A stretch of 64,000 nucleotides of DNA from JAPORK01 sp026710285 (GTDB lineage Bacteria; Pseudomonadota; Gammaproteobacteria; Pseudomonadales; Endozoicomonadaceae): positions 5,580,001 through 5,644,000 of the forward strand of contig OZ241746.1 in assembly GCA_965201045.1 (NCBI GenBank), given 5' to 3'. A program made the position numbers and the translations under genes. How positions within the stretch are numbered: the stretch's first letter is position 1; every line of letters starts with the position of its first letter. Below are positions 1-10,935 of the stretch, in pieces. The notes below the pieces were generated by a model. The model ran no database searches and was not told where the DNA came from. It saw only the letters and a list, made by a program, of their open reading frames with translations.

Positions 1-3000
1 GATGGAGCTGGCAGAGGATGGAGCTGGAATCTTACCCATTTTAATCGTAAAACAGATCAGTTAATGACATCACATGGACAAAGCTTTTGGCTGCATAAGG
101 TCGGTATAAATCACTGGCAGCCTCTTTATCATAAATTATATGATATTAAAATTGATGGAGATAAAAGCAAGAATTTTACCATTACTTATGCCAGCGGCTT
201 AAAAGAAATATTGTCTCATGATGGCTATGAAACCCGGCTGGAACAACAAAATGGCTGGGGTGTTAATTTTATTTATCATAAAGGAACACATTTGTTACAG
301 TCTGTTGTTGATGATGAAGGGCACAAAATAACTATTGACAGAACCATGGGATATATGGATATTATTAGTCACAGAAGTGATGGACAATCTGCTGTCATAC
401 GTATTGAAAATCATCAAAAAAAACCTGATAAACTCGTTTTTCTTACAAGTTCTAAATCTGAAAACCCAACTATTAATCTGAATTACAACAACTATCTTTT
501 GACAAATGTCATATATCCTTCCGGACTGAAAAAAAAATTTATATTTAACTGTATTGATGCAATAAAATCTCCTGTATCAACATCAGGACGTTTTCGCTCT
601 TTATGTGCCGTTGTGGGTGAAGAAACAGACCCGGGTGTTGGTCAACCTGTGATGAAAACACGTTACTCTTATTCTCATGCAAATATTAATGGTCATGATT
701 ATCTTGGGTTTAACTCCGGACTGACTGCTGTAGTAAATAATAAAAAAGATACACTATTTGAGGCGCCTGTTGATTATTCATATCGAACCATTAAGGACGA
801 TGGACTTGTAAAAGAAGTGCATGTTTATAATAAATATCATCTGCTCATTGATGAAAAGCGGGTAAGTGACCATACAGAGAAAATATTGTCAGAGACAAAA
901 AACTTTTTCTGTAATATAAAAATACCCAATGGTTGTGCACAGACCAGCTTTGCTGATCTTCCCGTTACTTATAGTTTGCCCTTAAAAATAGTTACCCGAG
1001 TGTGGGGTAGCTCTTCCAGTCCGCCTGCCACGATGACTGTTACCAAGGAGTATAATAATGCAGGACAAGTAGTACGTAGCAAAGATGTTTATGGTCGTGT
1101 CATAGTCACGCACTACTGTCCGGTTACAGGTGATAATGCATGCCCTGCTGAGCCTGATAACTGGTCTTTTAGCAGGTTACCAGAATCGGTTACATCTTAT
1201 CCTGCTCCTACTGCTATAAATATACAGCCATCGCAACCTAAAACTATATATAATTTTTATCGTAAGCAAGATAATTTATTTGACAAAAGTTATATCTTAG
1301 TGCTGGACCATCAAGTTCATAAATTAAATCATCAGGATATAACAGTCTACCGTCACTATTATAAAGACCGAGCTAATCTGTTAACTTATGGTTTACTAAA
1401 GCAAACTATTTTGACAGATACAACTATTGCTTCATCACATGCAATTATTCATGATTATAATTATATTCACAACCCAAAAAATCATACGTTGACTACTAAT
1501 GTTAGTGTTAAGCTAAGTCCCGGCAAACAACAACAGCTGTCCTCTGTTACCAAAAGTCTGTTTACTAATCAAATGCTTGAAAAAACAGGTGGCAATGGTC
1601 TCAAAAGAAGAGATTATTATTATGATACAATGAATCGGCTTGTCCAGATTGATCTGGATAAAGACACTGCCTTTGCTGCTACTTTACGTTACCAGTATAT
1701 GCTTTCTCCCGGAAACAATCATTTTATTGTAACCAGAGTAAACGGATTACAACAGAAATTTGTCTTTGATAATGCCGGGCGTCAACTTATGCATTTTAAT
1801 GAAATGATATCAGCATCAGGAGAAGCTATACCCGGACATTGGCAGCTAAAAAAAAGATTATACTATGATAGTCATGGTCGTGTAACTGAACAAAGAGATT
1901 ATATATCAGATGCGACTGGCAAAGCATATATTTTAAAAACAACAAAAGACTACGATGATGTGGGACGTATTAGCCGTATTCATTTTCCTGACGGAGAAAC
2001 AACTTTTCGGTTATATGATGATTCTGAACATTGTATGATCAGTTACAAGCAAAGTAGTCAGGGTGAGCGTTCACCGGTTGCTGTTGTACAGGGCAATTTA
2101 CTGGATAAACCGATAAAAAAACGTATCCTTTCTGCTTCTTCTGCGCCACTTTCTTCAGTGAAGTCAATGTGCAGCTTCAAAAAAATGCCCGATACAGCAA
2201 AAACAGAGACGATAACTTACGATGGTTGGGGACGTCCTATTATGACAGAGGATACGATGGGAAGGACTGTGCGTAAACATTATGATGAACTGGGGTATCC
2301 GGATGATATGACTGATCCTGTGGGCAATCATATTCATTTTGTATATAATTTAGCTGGAAAAATGATCGAACACTGGGCATTGCCTGCCAGTGGAGGGCGC
2401 TATCTTTTATCATCAGCAGGTTACAACAATGCAGGTCAGATGATGTATAAAGCGGGTGAAGATGGCAAAAAAACGCTATTTACCTATACAGCAGCAGGAC
2501 AACTCTCTACAGCTATCATACCGGGTGGACATCATTTTTCATGGAAATATAATACCGTAGGGTTACCTGTTGCAAAGTATACTGATGGAAAATTATCTCT
2601 GCAAACTGATTATGATCATACTACAGCTAGACCAATAAAAAAACAAGACATTACAGGTGTAACTACATGGAAATATAGTATTGATGGTTTAATGGAACAG
2701 GAAAAGCACACAGGGGCAAGTAATTATCCTGATTATCAATTCTCAAAGTCTTACGATAATGAACGACGCATGGTTAGCAATACTGATATTACAGGTGATA
2801 TAACCTATGTGAAGTATGATAAATTTATGCGTATTGCCGCCGTATCTTATCAGTCCACAAAGAAAAGTACGCAAACACTTTATACACAAGATTATGATGC
2901 GTTTTCACGCATAAGTGCTGTTCACTATGGTAGTGGTGTGCAACGGATTATTCATTATGACAACTGGGGACATAAGCTTGATGTTACTGACACACTGAAT

Positions 3001-5040
3001 AATCAGTTATTATCTCGCTGGCAGTTTGGTTATAGTCCGGATAATAATATTGTGACATTACATCAACAGACAGAAAATAATCAAGAAGCTATTTTAAATT
3101 ATCAGTATGACAAGCTTGACAATTTAGTAAGCATGCATTGTAACGGTTCTTCCGGTCTTTCTTTGTGTCCTAGGGATACTGCCTTTACCAGGTCTGGTTT
3201 GAGCGAAGCACCAATCATTACAAGTCAAAGTTATACTTTTACACCTTTGAACAGACTTTCACAGGTTAAGGAAATATTACAAGATACAGCGACACAACAG
3301 ACATTAAATAAAACAGTTACTTATGATTATAATAATGTAAAAGCACCTTTACGTTTACAGCAAATAGAGACACAATGGAATCAGCAGGCACCGGTTATTC
3401 AACATCTTTATTATGATATGACAGGAAATATGACTACCGATGGAGAAGGTGATCATATAACGTATAATATTTTCAGTCAGGTTACCCGTGTAATTAAGCC
3501 AGACGGACAACAAAGTCATTATATTTACGATGGCAGCGGTTTGAAGAGAGTGGAACAAAATGCTTCCGGACGACATTATCTTTTTTATAACGGAAGAAAA
3601 TTAATTAATGAAAAAATAAGCAGCTCAGTCAATGAAAGCCATATCATTGGTTACTATGGAGTAGCAAGAACTATCGATAGTATGCTACATGAGTATACAG
3701 AGCAAAATTATAAACAAGATGTTATAGGAATTTTAACAAAAACAAGCGGAGATAACCATCAGTCCTATCAGTTAACTCAGCGTAATGTTTATAGTCCATA
3801 TGGTATGGTCTGGCATAATCAATCGCTTCCTGCTGCACAACCGCTCAGAAATTTTTTTGGCTTTGACGGTCAGCGTACTGATCCTGCCACCGGATGGCAA
3901 TTTCTGGGTTCAGGTCATCGCACGTATAATCCACAACAACGTTATTTTGTCAGTGAAGATCCGGCAGGTGGCGGATATGCTTTTGCCAGCAATAATCCGA
4001 TAATGACAATAGATCCTTCTGGCAATATGGCTAAATGGCTTAAAGAAACATCCAAAATATTGGGTTATGTGAGTTCTCTTGGATTTAGTGCTATAGGTAA
4101 TGGTAATAGTGACGGGGCAAAGATAGCAGGATCAGTTGTTATGACACTGGTAAGTGTATTCACTATACCTGTGGCTTTGGCTGTAGCTGGAGCATCACCT
4201 GAATCATTACTATTGTCTGTACATTTGATACCTTTAATGACTGGTTTATATTTTATTGCTGATGCTGTTGATAACCAGAAACTAAGCATGGCAGCAAATG
4301 TTATTGGTGCTTTGCAAGTTGTCGTTGTTGTTGCTTCAATTATATTCATGCCAATAGGAATTTTTGATTGCTGTGTTGTCGGAGAAGAGATATCAGGTAA
4401 CATTGCAAATGAAACATCTGCTATTAGACGTATATCAATGCTAACAGGAAATATTGCAGAAAAAGAGCCACTTCCGAAATATGGCAATATTAATTTTACA
4501 GATGAAAATGAATCATTAGCTCGATTGCGAGATCAGAGGTCAGGGTCTGTTAGCACTGCCAACTCTTCGGGTATAGCTGCAAGTAATCCACAAGAACCAC
4601 CACCGCAGTATGAAATGAGCCATATCAGCAGAGGGATAGATATAGCTACTCATGCTGCTAATCTCCGCGATACTCCGGTAAATGATAATGTATTCAATGG
4701 TTTCAGGAATACACTGGCAGGTGTGGATACTGATACGTACCGAAATGCTTTTCGAGGCTTAATGGCTTCCCTGGATATACAGCCTACTAAAGCAGAAAGC
4801 GGCATCGGTAATTTAGATATAAATACTTTGTTTCCTGTCAGAGAGGATAGTTCAACAATAGTTGTGGGTAAAGATGATATAGCGCTTATACAATCAGATT
4901 CCCGTGGATTTACTTCAGAGGCAGTTAATAGCAGTACTGCATTAACTACAGCGTCACCACTTAGCTATTTTAACGTTATGACACCCTTTTACAATGAGGA
5001 TGGCGAGTTAGTTATTTATGAGTATTATCGCATCAGATAA
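1..5040 (+). CDS. RHS/YD-repeat protein, 5' end outside the window
   Basis: The frame is open from base 1, and the peptide before the first ATG (position 64) matches the upstream neighbour-paralogue, so the gene begins left of the window. The body is a long run of YD-type repeats (YDSHGRVTEQRDY, YDNWGHKLDVTD). It ends in an RHS-associated core at about 3845-4025 with FFGFDGQRTDPATGWQF, NPQQRYFVSEDP and a closing DPSG. After the core come strongly hydrophobic segments (about 4060-4370), a polar stretch and the tail NEDGELVIYEYYRIR. RHS proteins build a hollow shell that holds a C-terminal effector; here no nuclease or other toxin motif is recognisable in the tail. Only 73 bases separate it from the next RHS gene, so there is no room for an immunity gene. 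The two genes are a recent tandem duplication. Confidence 0.9.
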   Translation, partial: DGAGRGWSWNLTHFNRKTDQLMTSHGQSFWLHKVGINHWQPLYHKLYDIKIDGDKSKNFTITYASGLKEILSHDGYETRLEQQNGWGVNFIYHKGTHLLQSVVDDEGHKITIDRTMGYMDIISHRSDGQSAVIRIENHQKKPDKLVFLTSSKSENPTINLNYNNYLLTNVIYPSGLKKKFIFNCIDAIKSPVSTSGRFRSLCAVVGEETDPGVGQPVMKTRYSYSHANINGHDYLGFNSGLTAVVNNKKDTLFEAPVDYSYRTIKDDGLVKEVHVYNKYHLLIDEKRVSDHTEKILSETKNFFCNIKIPNGCAQTSFADLPVTYSLPLKIVTRVWGSSSSPPATMTVTKEYNNAGQVVRSKDVYGRVIVTHYCPVTGDNACPAEPDNWSFSRLPESVTSYPAPTAINIQPSQPKTIYNFYRKQDNLFDKSYILVLDHQVHKLNHQDITVYRHYYKDRANLLTYGLLKQTILTDTTIASSHAIIHDYNYIHNPKNHTLTTNVSVKLSPGKQQQLSSVTKSLFTNQMLEKTGGNGLKRRDYYYDTMNRLVQIDLDKDTAFAATLRYQYMLSPGNNHFIVTRVNGLQQKFVFDNAGRQLMHFNEMISASGEAIPGHWQLKKRLYYDSHGRVTEQRDYISDATGKAYILKTTKDYDDVGRISRIHFPDGETTFRLYDDSEHCMISYKQSSQGERSPVAVVQGNLLDKPIKKRILSASSAPLSSVKSMCSFKKMPDTAKTETITYDGWGRPIMTEDTMGRTVRKHYDELGYPDDMTDPVGNHIHFVYNLAGKMIEHWALPASGGRYLLSSAGYNNAGQMMYKAGEDGKKTLFTYTAAGQLSTAIIPGGHHFSWKYNTVGLPVAKYTDGKLSLQTDYDHTTARPIKKQDITGVTTWKYSIDGLMEQEKHTGASNYPDYQFSKSYDNERRMVSNTDITGDITYVKYDKFMRIAAVSYQSTKKSTQTLYTQDYDAFSRISAVHYGSGVQRIIHYDNWGHKLDVTDTLNNQLLSRWQFGYSPDNNIVTLHQQTENNQEAILNYQYDKLDNLVSMHCNGSSGLSLCPRDTAFTRSGLSEAPIITSQSYTFTPLNRLSQVKEILQDTATQQTLNKTVTYDYNNVKAPLRLQQIETQWNQQAPVIQHLYYDMTGNMTTDGEGDHITYNIFSQVTRVIKPDGQQSHYIYDGSGLKRVEQNASGRHYLFYNGRKLINEKISSSVNESHIIGYYGVARTIDSMLHEYTEQNYKQDVIGILTKTSGDNHQSYQLTQRNVYSPYGMVWHNQSLPAAQPLRNFFGFDGQRTDPATGWQFLGSGHRTYNPQQRYFVSEDPAGGGYAFASNNPIMTIDPSGNMAKWLKETSKILGYVSSLGFSAIGNGNSDGAKIAGSVVMTLVSVFTIPVALAVAGASPESLLLSVHLIPLMTGLYFIADAVDNQKLSMAANVIGALQVVVVVASIIFMPIGIFDCCVVGEEISGNIANETSAIRRISMLTGNIAEKEPLPKYGNINFTDENESLARLRDQRSGSVSTANSSGIAASNPQEPPPQYEMSHISRGIDIATHAANLRDTPVNDNVFNGFRNTLAGVDTDTYRNAFRGLMASLDIQPTKAESGIGNLDINTLFPVREDSSTIVVGKDDIALIQSDSRGFTSEAVNSSTALTTASPLSYFNVMTPFYNEDGELVIYEYYRIR

Positions 5041-5113
5041 TTCTATTATTTTATAAAATCAATAATTGTTATTTTTAGAATAAAAAATATCAGTTGTCCA
5101 TTTGGTATAATTT

Positions 5114-8100
5114 ATGATAATCGCATTCAAAAAAGAGAAAAAGAATAAACTATTTAGCAGATATGTAATAATGTTTAGGAATAAAATAATTCTTTTTTCC
5201 GTTGCTCTGTTTTTTATAACAATGTTATTTTCTTTTAAACAAATCTGTTCAGCAACAATAAATTCACATCCATTATCCGCTCACACAACCAGGTCTGATT
5301 CTTCAAATTCTGCTTTAAAGAGAAAAAATACTAAATGGAAAGATTCTGCTTCTTCTGACAACAATAAAGAAACATGGTCTAATGCTTTTAACTTTCAAAA
5401 GTCATGGGGGACAACGGTAGATCCTCGTACAGGTATATTGATCGTTCATTTTAAAGTGGGTAGCTTATTGAGTAATTTAGGTCATGGTCCTAACATCGAC
5501 TTACAACTTAATTATAGTAGTAATGCTTCTGCTAATCCTGATGGAGCAGGCAGAGGGTGGAACTGGAATCTGACCCATTTTAATCGTAAAACAGATCAGT
5601 TAATGACATCACATGGACAAAGTTTTTGGTTGCATAAAGTCGGAATCAATCACTGGCAGCCTCTTTATCATAAATTATATGATATTAAAATTGCTGGAGA
5701 TAAAAGTAAAAATTTCACAATTACTTATGCCAGCGGTTTAAAAGAAATATTATCTCATGATGGCTATGAAACCCGGGTGGAACAACAAAATGGCTGGGGT
5801 GTTAATTTTATTTATCATAAAGGCACACATTTGTTACAGTCTGTTGTTGATGATGAAGGGAATAAAATAACCATTGACAGAACCATGGGATATATGGATA
5901 TTATTAGTCACAGAAGTGATGGACAATCTGCTGTCATACGTATCGAAAATCATCAAAAAAAACCTGATAAACTCATTTTTCTTGCAGGTTCTAAATCTGA
6001 AAACCCAACTATTAATCTGAATTACAAAAATTATCTTTTGACAAATGTCATATATCCTTCTGGATTGAAAAAAAAATTTCTATTTAACTGTATTGATGCA
6101 ATAAAATCTCCTGTATCAATATCAGGACGTTTTCGCTCTTTATGTGCCGTTGTGGCTGAAGAAACAGACCCGGGTGTTGGTCAACCTGTGATGAAAACAC
6201 GTTACTCTTATTCTCATGCAAATATTAATGGTCATGATTATCTTGGGTTTAACTCCGGACTGACTGCTGTAGTAAATAATAAAAAAGATACACTATTTGA
6301 GGCGCCTGTTGATTATTCATATCGAACCATTAAGGACGATGGACTTATAAAAGAAGTGCATATTTATAATAAATATCATCTGCTCATTGATGAAAAGCGG
6401 GTAAGTGACCATACAGAGAAAATATTGTCAGAAACAAAAAATTTCTTCTGTAATATAAAAATACCCAATGGTTGTGCACAGACCAGTTTTGCTGATCTTC
6501 CCGCTACTTATAGTTTGCCCTTAAAAATAGTTACCCAAGTATGGGGTAATTATTCCGGTCCGCCTGCCACGATGACTGTTACCAAGGAGTATAATAATGC
6601 AGGACAGGTAGTACGTAGTAAAGATGTTTATGGTCGTGTCACAATCACGCACTACTGTCCGGTGACAGGTGATAATGCATGCCCTGCTGAGCCTGATAAC
6701 TGGTCTTTTAACAGGTTACCGGAGTCGGTTACATCTTATCCTGCTCCTACTGCTATAAATATACATCCATCGCAACCTAAAACTATATATAATTTTTATC
6801 GTAAGCAAAATAATTTATTTGACAAAAGTTATATATTAGTGCTGGATCATCAAGTTCATAAATTAAATCATAAGGATATAACAGTCTATCGTCACTATTA
6901 TAAAGACCGAGCTAATCTGTTAACTTATGGTTTACTAAAGCAAACGATTCTGACAGATACAACTATTGCTTCATCACATGCAATTATTCATGATTATAAT
7001 TATATTCACAACCCAAAAAATCATACGTTGACTACTAATATTAGTGTTGAGCTAAGTCCCGGAAAACAACAACAGATGTCCTCTGTTACCAAAAGTTTGT
7101 TTACTAATCAAGTGCTTAAAAAAACAGGTGGCAATGGTATCAAAAGAAGGGATTATTATTATGATACAATGAATCGGCTTGTCCGGATTGATCTGGATAA
7201 AGACACTGCCTTTGCTGCGACTTTACGTTACCAGTATATGCTTTCTCCTGGAAATAATTATTTTATTGTAACCAGAGTAAACGGATTACAACAGAAATTT
7301 GTCTTTGATAATGCCGGGCGTGAACTGATGCGTTTTAATGAAATGATATCAGCATCAGGAGAAGCTATACCCGGAAACTGGCAGCTAAAAAAAAGGTTAT
7401 ACTATGATAGTCATGGTCGTGTAACTGAACAAAGAGATTATATATCAGATGCGACTGGAAAAGTATATATATTAAAAACAACAAAAGACTACGATGATAT
7501 GGGACGTATTACCCGTATTCATTTTCCTGACGGAGAAACAACTTTTCGGTTATACGATGATTCTGAACATTGTATGATCAGTTACAAGCAAAGCAGTCAG
7601 GGTGAGCGTTCACCGGTTGCTGTTGTACAGGGTAATCTACTGGATAAACTGATAAAAAAACGTATCCTTTCTGCTTCTTCTGCGCCACTTTCTTCAGTGA
7701 AGTCAATGTGCAGCTTCAAAAAAATGCCCGATACAGCAAAAACAGAGACGATAACTTACGATGGTTGGGGACGTCCTGTTATGACAGAGGATACGATGGG
7801 AAGGATTGTGCGTAAATATTATGGTGAACTGGGGTATCCGGATGATATGACTGATCCTGTGGGCAATCATGTCCATTTTGTGTATAATTTGGCTGGAAAA
7901 ATGATCGAACAATGGGCATTGCCTGCCAGTGGAGGACGTTATCTTTTATCATCAGCAGGTTACAACAATGCAGGTCAGCTGATATATAAAGCGGGTGAAG
8001 ATGGCAAAAAAACGCTATTTACCTATACAGCAGCAGGACAACTCTCTACAGCTGTCACACCAGGCAGACACCATTTTTTATGGAAATACAATATAGTAGG

Positions 8101-10570
8101 GTTACCTGTTGCAAAGTATACTGATGGAAAATTATCTCTGCAAACTGATTATGATCACACTACAGCTAAGCCAATAAAAAAACAAGACATCACAGGTATA
8201 ACTACATGGAAGTATAGTATTGATGGTTTAATGGAACAGGAAAAACATACAGGGACCGGTAATTATCCTAATTATCAATTCTCAAAGTCTTATGACAATG
8301 AACGACGTATGGTTAGCAATACTGATATTACAGGTGATATAACCTATGTAAAGTATGATAAATTTATGCGTATTGCCGCCGTATCTTATCAGTCCACAAA
8401 GAGAAGTACGCAAACACTTTATACACAAGATTATGATGCATTTTCACGCATAAGTACTGTTCACTATGGCAGCGGTATGCAACGGATTATTCATTATGAC
8501 AACTGGGGACATAAGCTTGATATTACTGATACACTGAATAATCAGTTATTATCTCGCTGGCAGTTTGGTTATAGTCCGGATAATAATATTGTGACATTAC
8601 TTCAACAGACAGAAAATAATCAGGAAGCTGTTTTAAATTATCAGTATGACAAGCTTGATAATTTAGTAAGCATGCATTGTAACGGTTCTTCTGGTCTTTC
8701 TTTGTGTCCCAGGGATACTGCCTTTACCGGATCCGGTTTGAGCGAAGCACCGATCATTACAAGTCAAAGTTATACCTTTACACCTTTGAACAGACTTTCA
8801 CAGGTTAAGGAGATATTACAAGATACAGCGACACAACAGACATTAAATAAGACAGTTACTTATGATTATAATAATGTGAAAGTACCTTTACGTTTACAGC
8901 AAACAGAAACACAGTGGAATCAGCAGACACCGGTTATTCAACATCTTTATTATGATATGACAGGAAATATGACTGCCGATGGAGAAGGTAATCGTATAGC
9001 ATATAACCTTTTCAATCAGATTACCCGTGTAATTAAGCCAGACGGACAACAAAGTCATTATATTTACGATGGCAGCGGTTTGAAGAGAGTGGAACAAAAT
9101 GCTTCCGGACGACATTATCTTTTTTATAACGGAAGAAAATTAATTAATGAAACAATAAGCAGCTCAGTCAATGAAAGCCATATCATTGGTTACTATGGAG
9201 TAGCAAGAACTATCGATAGTACGCTACATGAGTATACAGAGCAAAATTATAAACAAGATGTTGTAGGAATTTTAACAAAAACAAGCGGAGATAACCATCA
9301 GTCCTATCAGTTAACTCAGCGTAATGTTTATAGTCCATATGGTATGGTCTGGCATAATCAATCGCTTCCTGCTGCACAACCACTCAGAAATTTTTTTGGC
9401 TTTGACGGTCAGCGTACTGATCCTGCCACCGGATGGCAATTTCTGGGCTCAGGTCACCGCACGTATAATCCACAACAACGTTATTTTATCAGTGAAGACC
9501 CGGCAGGTGGCGGATATGCTTTTGCCAGCAATAATCCGATAATGAAAACAGATCCTTCCGGTAATATGGCTAAATGGCTTAAACAAACATTCAGGATATT
9601 GGGCTATGTGGGTTCACTTGGATTTAGTGCTATAAATGGTGGTAATAATACTGTTATGAAGTGGATGGGATCATTTACTATGTTACTGGTAAATGTATTA
9701 ACTATACCAGCGGCTCTGCTCTTAACCGAAGCAAAAACAGCAGCAGTATTGTCTGTGCTTATTATACCTGCCATTTTTGGTTTAGATTTTATTGCTGATA
9801 TTGCTGATGATAATACACTAAACATGGTGGTAGCTGTTGTGGGTGCTTTGCAGGCTGTCGTTGTTGTTGCTTCAGCTATATTCATGCCAATAGGAATTTT
9901 TAATTTTTGTGTTACCGGAGAAGAAATATCAGGTGGCATTGCAAGTGAAGCATATGCTACTAGACGTATGTCAATGGTAGCAGAAAATATTGCAGAAAGA
10001 GAGCCACCTCCGAAATATGGTAGTATTAATTTTACAGATGAAAATCAATCATTAGCTCGATTGCGAGGTCAACGGTCAGGACCTGTTGGCACAGCTAACG
10101 CTTCAGGTATGGCTGCCAGTCAGGAACTACCACCACAATATGAGATGAGTCATATCAGCAGAGGGATAGATATAGCTACTCATGCTGCTAATCTCCGTGA
10201 TACTCCGGTAGATGATAGCGTATTCAATGGTTTCATGAATACATCGGCAGGTGTGGATACTGATATGTACCGAAATGCTTTTAGAGGTTTAATGGCTTCC
10301 CTGGATATACGGTCTACCAGAGTAAGAAACGGCGTCGTTAATTTAGATATGGATACTTTGTTTCCTGTCAGAGAGGATAGTTCAACAATAGTTGTGGGTA
10401 AAGATGATATAGCGCTTATAAAATCAGATTCCAGTGGGTTTACTGCAGAGACGGTCAATAACAGTACTGCATTAACTACAACGTCACCACTTAGTTATTC
10501 TGACGTTATGACACCTTTTTACAATGAGGATGGTGAGCTAGTTATTTATGAGTATTATCGCATCAGGTGA
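5114..10570 (+). CDS. RHS/YD-repeat protein, complete, exported
   Basis: Complete 1818-codon gene. A hydrophobic N-terminal segment (IILFSVALFFITMLFSF) ending near CSA looks like a signal peptide. A second ATG at 5171 gives a more usual signal peptide length; neither start has a clear Shine-Dalgarno sequence. The N-terminal module has VDPRTG, VGSLLSNLGHGPNIDLQLNY and GWNWNLTHF, then YD repeats, then the RHS core (FFGFDGQRTDPATGWQF at about 9390, DPSG at about 9555). After the core are hydrophobic segments that differ from the upstream copy, then a conserved polar tail ending YEYYRIR. Likely a secreted or surface shell protein. The target (bacterial rival or host cell) cannot be told from sequence. 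No obvious small immunity gene follows; the next gene starts 365 bases downstream. Confidence 0.92.
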   Translation: MIIAFKKEKKNKLFSRYVIMFRNKIILFSVALFFITMLFSFKQICSATINSHPLSAHTTRSDSSNSALKRKNTKWKDSASSDNNKETWSNAFNFQKSWGTTVDPRTGILIVHFKVGSLLSNLGHGPNIDLQLNYSSNASANPDGAGRGWNWNLTHFNRKTDQLMTSHGQSFWLHKVGINHWQPLYHKLYDIKIAGDKSKNFTITYASGLKEILSHDGYETRVEQQNGWGVNFIYHKGTHLLQSVVDDEGNKITIDRTMGYMDIISHRSDGQSAVIRIENHQKKPDKLIFLAGSKSENPTINLNYKNYLLTNVIYPSGLKKKFLFNCIDAIKSPVSISGRFRSLCAVVAEETDPGVGQPVMKTRYSYSHANINGHDYLGFNSGLTAVVNNKKDTLFEAPVDYSYRTIKDDGLIKEVHIYNKYHLLIDEKRVSDHTEKILSETKNFFCNIKIPNGCAQTSFADLPATYSLPLKIVTQVWGNYSGPPATMTVTKEYNNAGQVVRSKDVYGRVTITHYCPVTGDNACPAEPDNWSFNRLPESVTSYPAPTAINIHPSQPKTIYNFYRKQNNLFDKSYILVLDHQVHKLNHKDITVYRHYYKDRANLLTYGLLKQTILTDTTIASSHAIIHDYNYIHNPKNHTLTTNISVELSPGKQQQMSSVTKSLFTNQVLKKTGGNGIKRRDYYYDTMNRLVRIDLDKDTAFAATLRYQYMLSPGNNYFIVTRVNGLQQKFVFDNAGRELMRFNEMISASGEAIPGNWQLKKRLYYDSHGRVTEQRDYISDATGKVYILKTTKDYDDMGRITRIHFPDGETTFRLYDDSEHCMISYKQSSQGERSPVAVVQGNLLDKLIKKRILSASSAPLSSVKSMCSFKKMPDTAKTETITYDGWGRPVMTEDTMGRIVRKYYGELGYPDDMTDPVGNHVHFVYNLAGKMIEQWALPASGGRYLLSSAGYNNAGQLIYKAGEDGKKTLFTYTAAGQLSTAVTPGRHHFLWKYNIVGLPVAKYTDGKLSLQTDYDHTTAKPIKKQDITGITTWKYSIDGLMEQEKHTGTGNYPNYQFSKSYDNERRMVSNTDITGDITYVKYDKFMRIAAVSYQSTKRSTQTLYTQDYDAFSRISTVHYGSGMQRIIHYDNWGHKLDITDTLNNQLLSRWQFGYSPDNNIVTLLQQTENNQEAVLNYQYDKLDNLVSMHCNGSSGLSLCPRDTAFTGSGLSEAPIITSQSYTFTPLNRLSQVKEILQDTATQQTLNKTVTYDYNNVKVPLRLQQTETQWNQQTPVIQHLYYDMTGNMTADGEGNRIAYNLFNQITRVIKPDGQQSHYIYDGSGLKRVEQNASGRHYLFYNGRKLINETISSSVNESHIIGYYGVARTIDSTLHEYTEQNYKQDVVGILTKTSGDNHQSYQLTQRNVYSPYGMVWHNQSLPAAQPLRNFFGFDGQRTDPATGWQFLGSGHRTYNPQQRYFISEDPAGGGYAFASNNPIMKTDPSGNMAKWLKQTFRILGYVGSLGFSAINGGNNTVMKWMGSFTMLLVNVLTIPAALLLTEAKTAAVLSVLIIPAIFGLDFIADIADDNTLNMVVAVVGALQAVVVVASAIFMPIGIFNFCVTGEEISGGIASEAYATRRMSMVAENIAEREPPPKYGSINFTDENQSLARLRGQRSGPVGTANASGMAASQELPPQYEMSHISRGIDIATHAANLRDTPVDDSVFNGFMNTSAGVDTDMYRNAFRGLMASLDIRSTRVRNGVVNLDMDTLFPVREDSSTIVVGKDDIALIKSDSSGFTAETVNNSTALTTTSPLSYSDVMTPFYNEDGELVIYEYYRIR

Positions 10571-10935
10571 ATAAATCGGTATGTACTCCAACGTATGACC
10601 TGTATTTTTTATTGTTTCCTGGATATCTTTTCTCTCTTGAATTCAGCTTTAAATGATCAACAGGAAATATTGCTCAATGTGTCGTTTATGTCTGCATCGT
10701 GTCAAGCCTTAGTACCTACAATACCATTTGACTGACGTGTGGTAAAGAACATCCGGATGATAACAAAAACAGCAGAATATCTCCAAAGTTTTTCATATTG
10801 ATTATAAAGCTAACCAGTCTGTTAGTGTTCATTTTGAACTAAATGAATAATAAATGTCTGTAGATTTATAAATCTGAAAAATTACTTTTCGGTTTAAATA
10901 TCAATTTTTAAGACATAAAAACAGATGGAATTTAT
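10571..10935. other. Intergenic gap, nothing recognised
   Basis: 365 bases between the second RHS gene and the next gene. No ORF with a ribosome binding site, no strong hairpin and no repeat shared with the rest of the window was seen. Confidence 0.6.

Noticed and set aside
4065..4487. Minus-strand frame of 140 codons opposite the first RHS gene
   Set aside because: A shadow of the hydrophobic segment of the RHS gene in an antisense frame. The equivalent frame in the second RHS gene has a different length and start.
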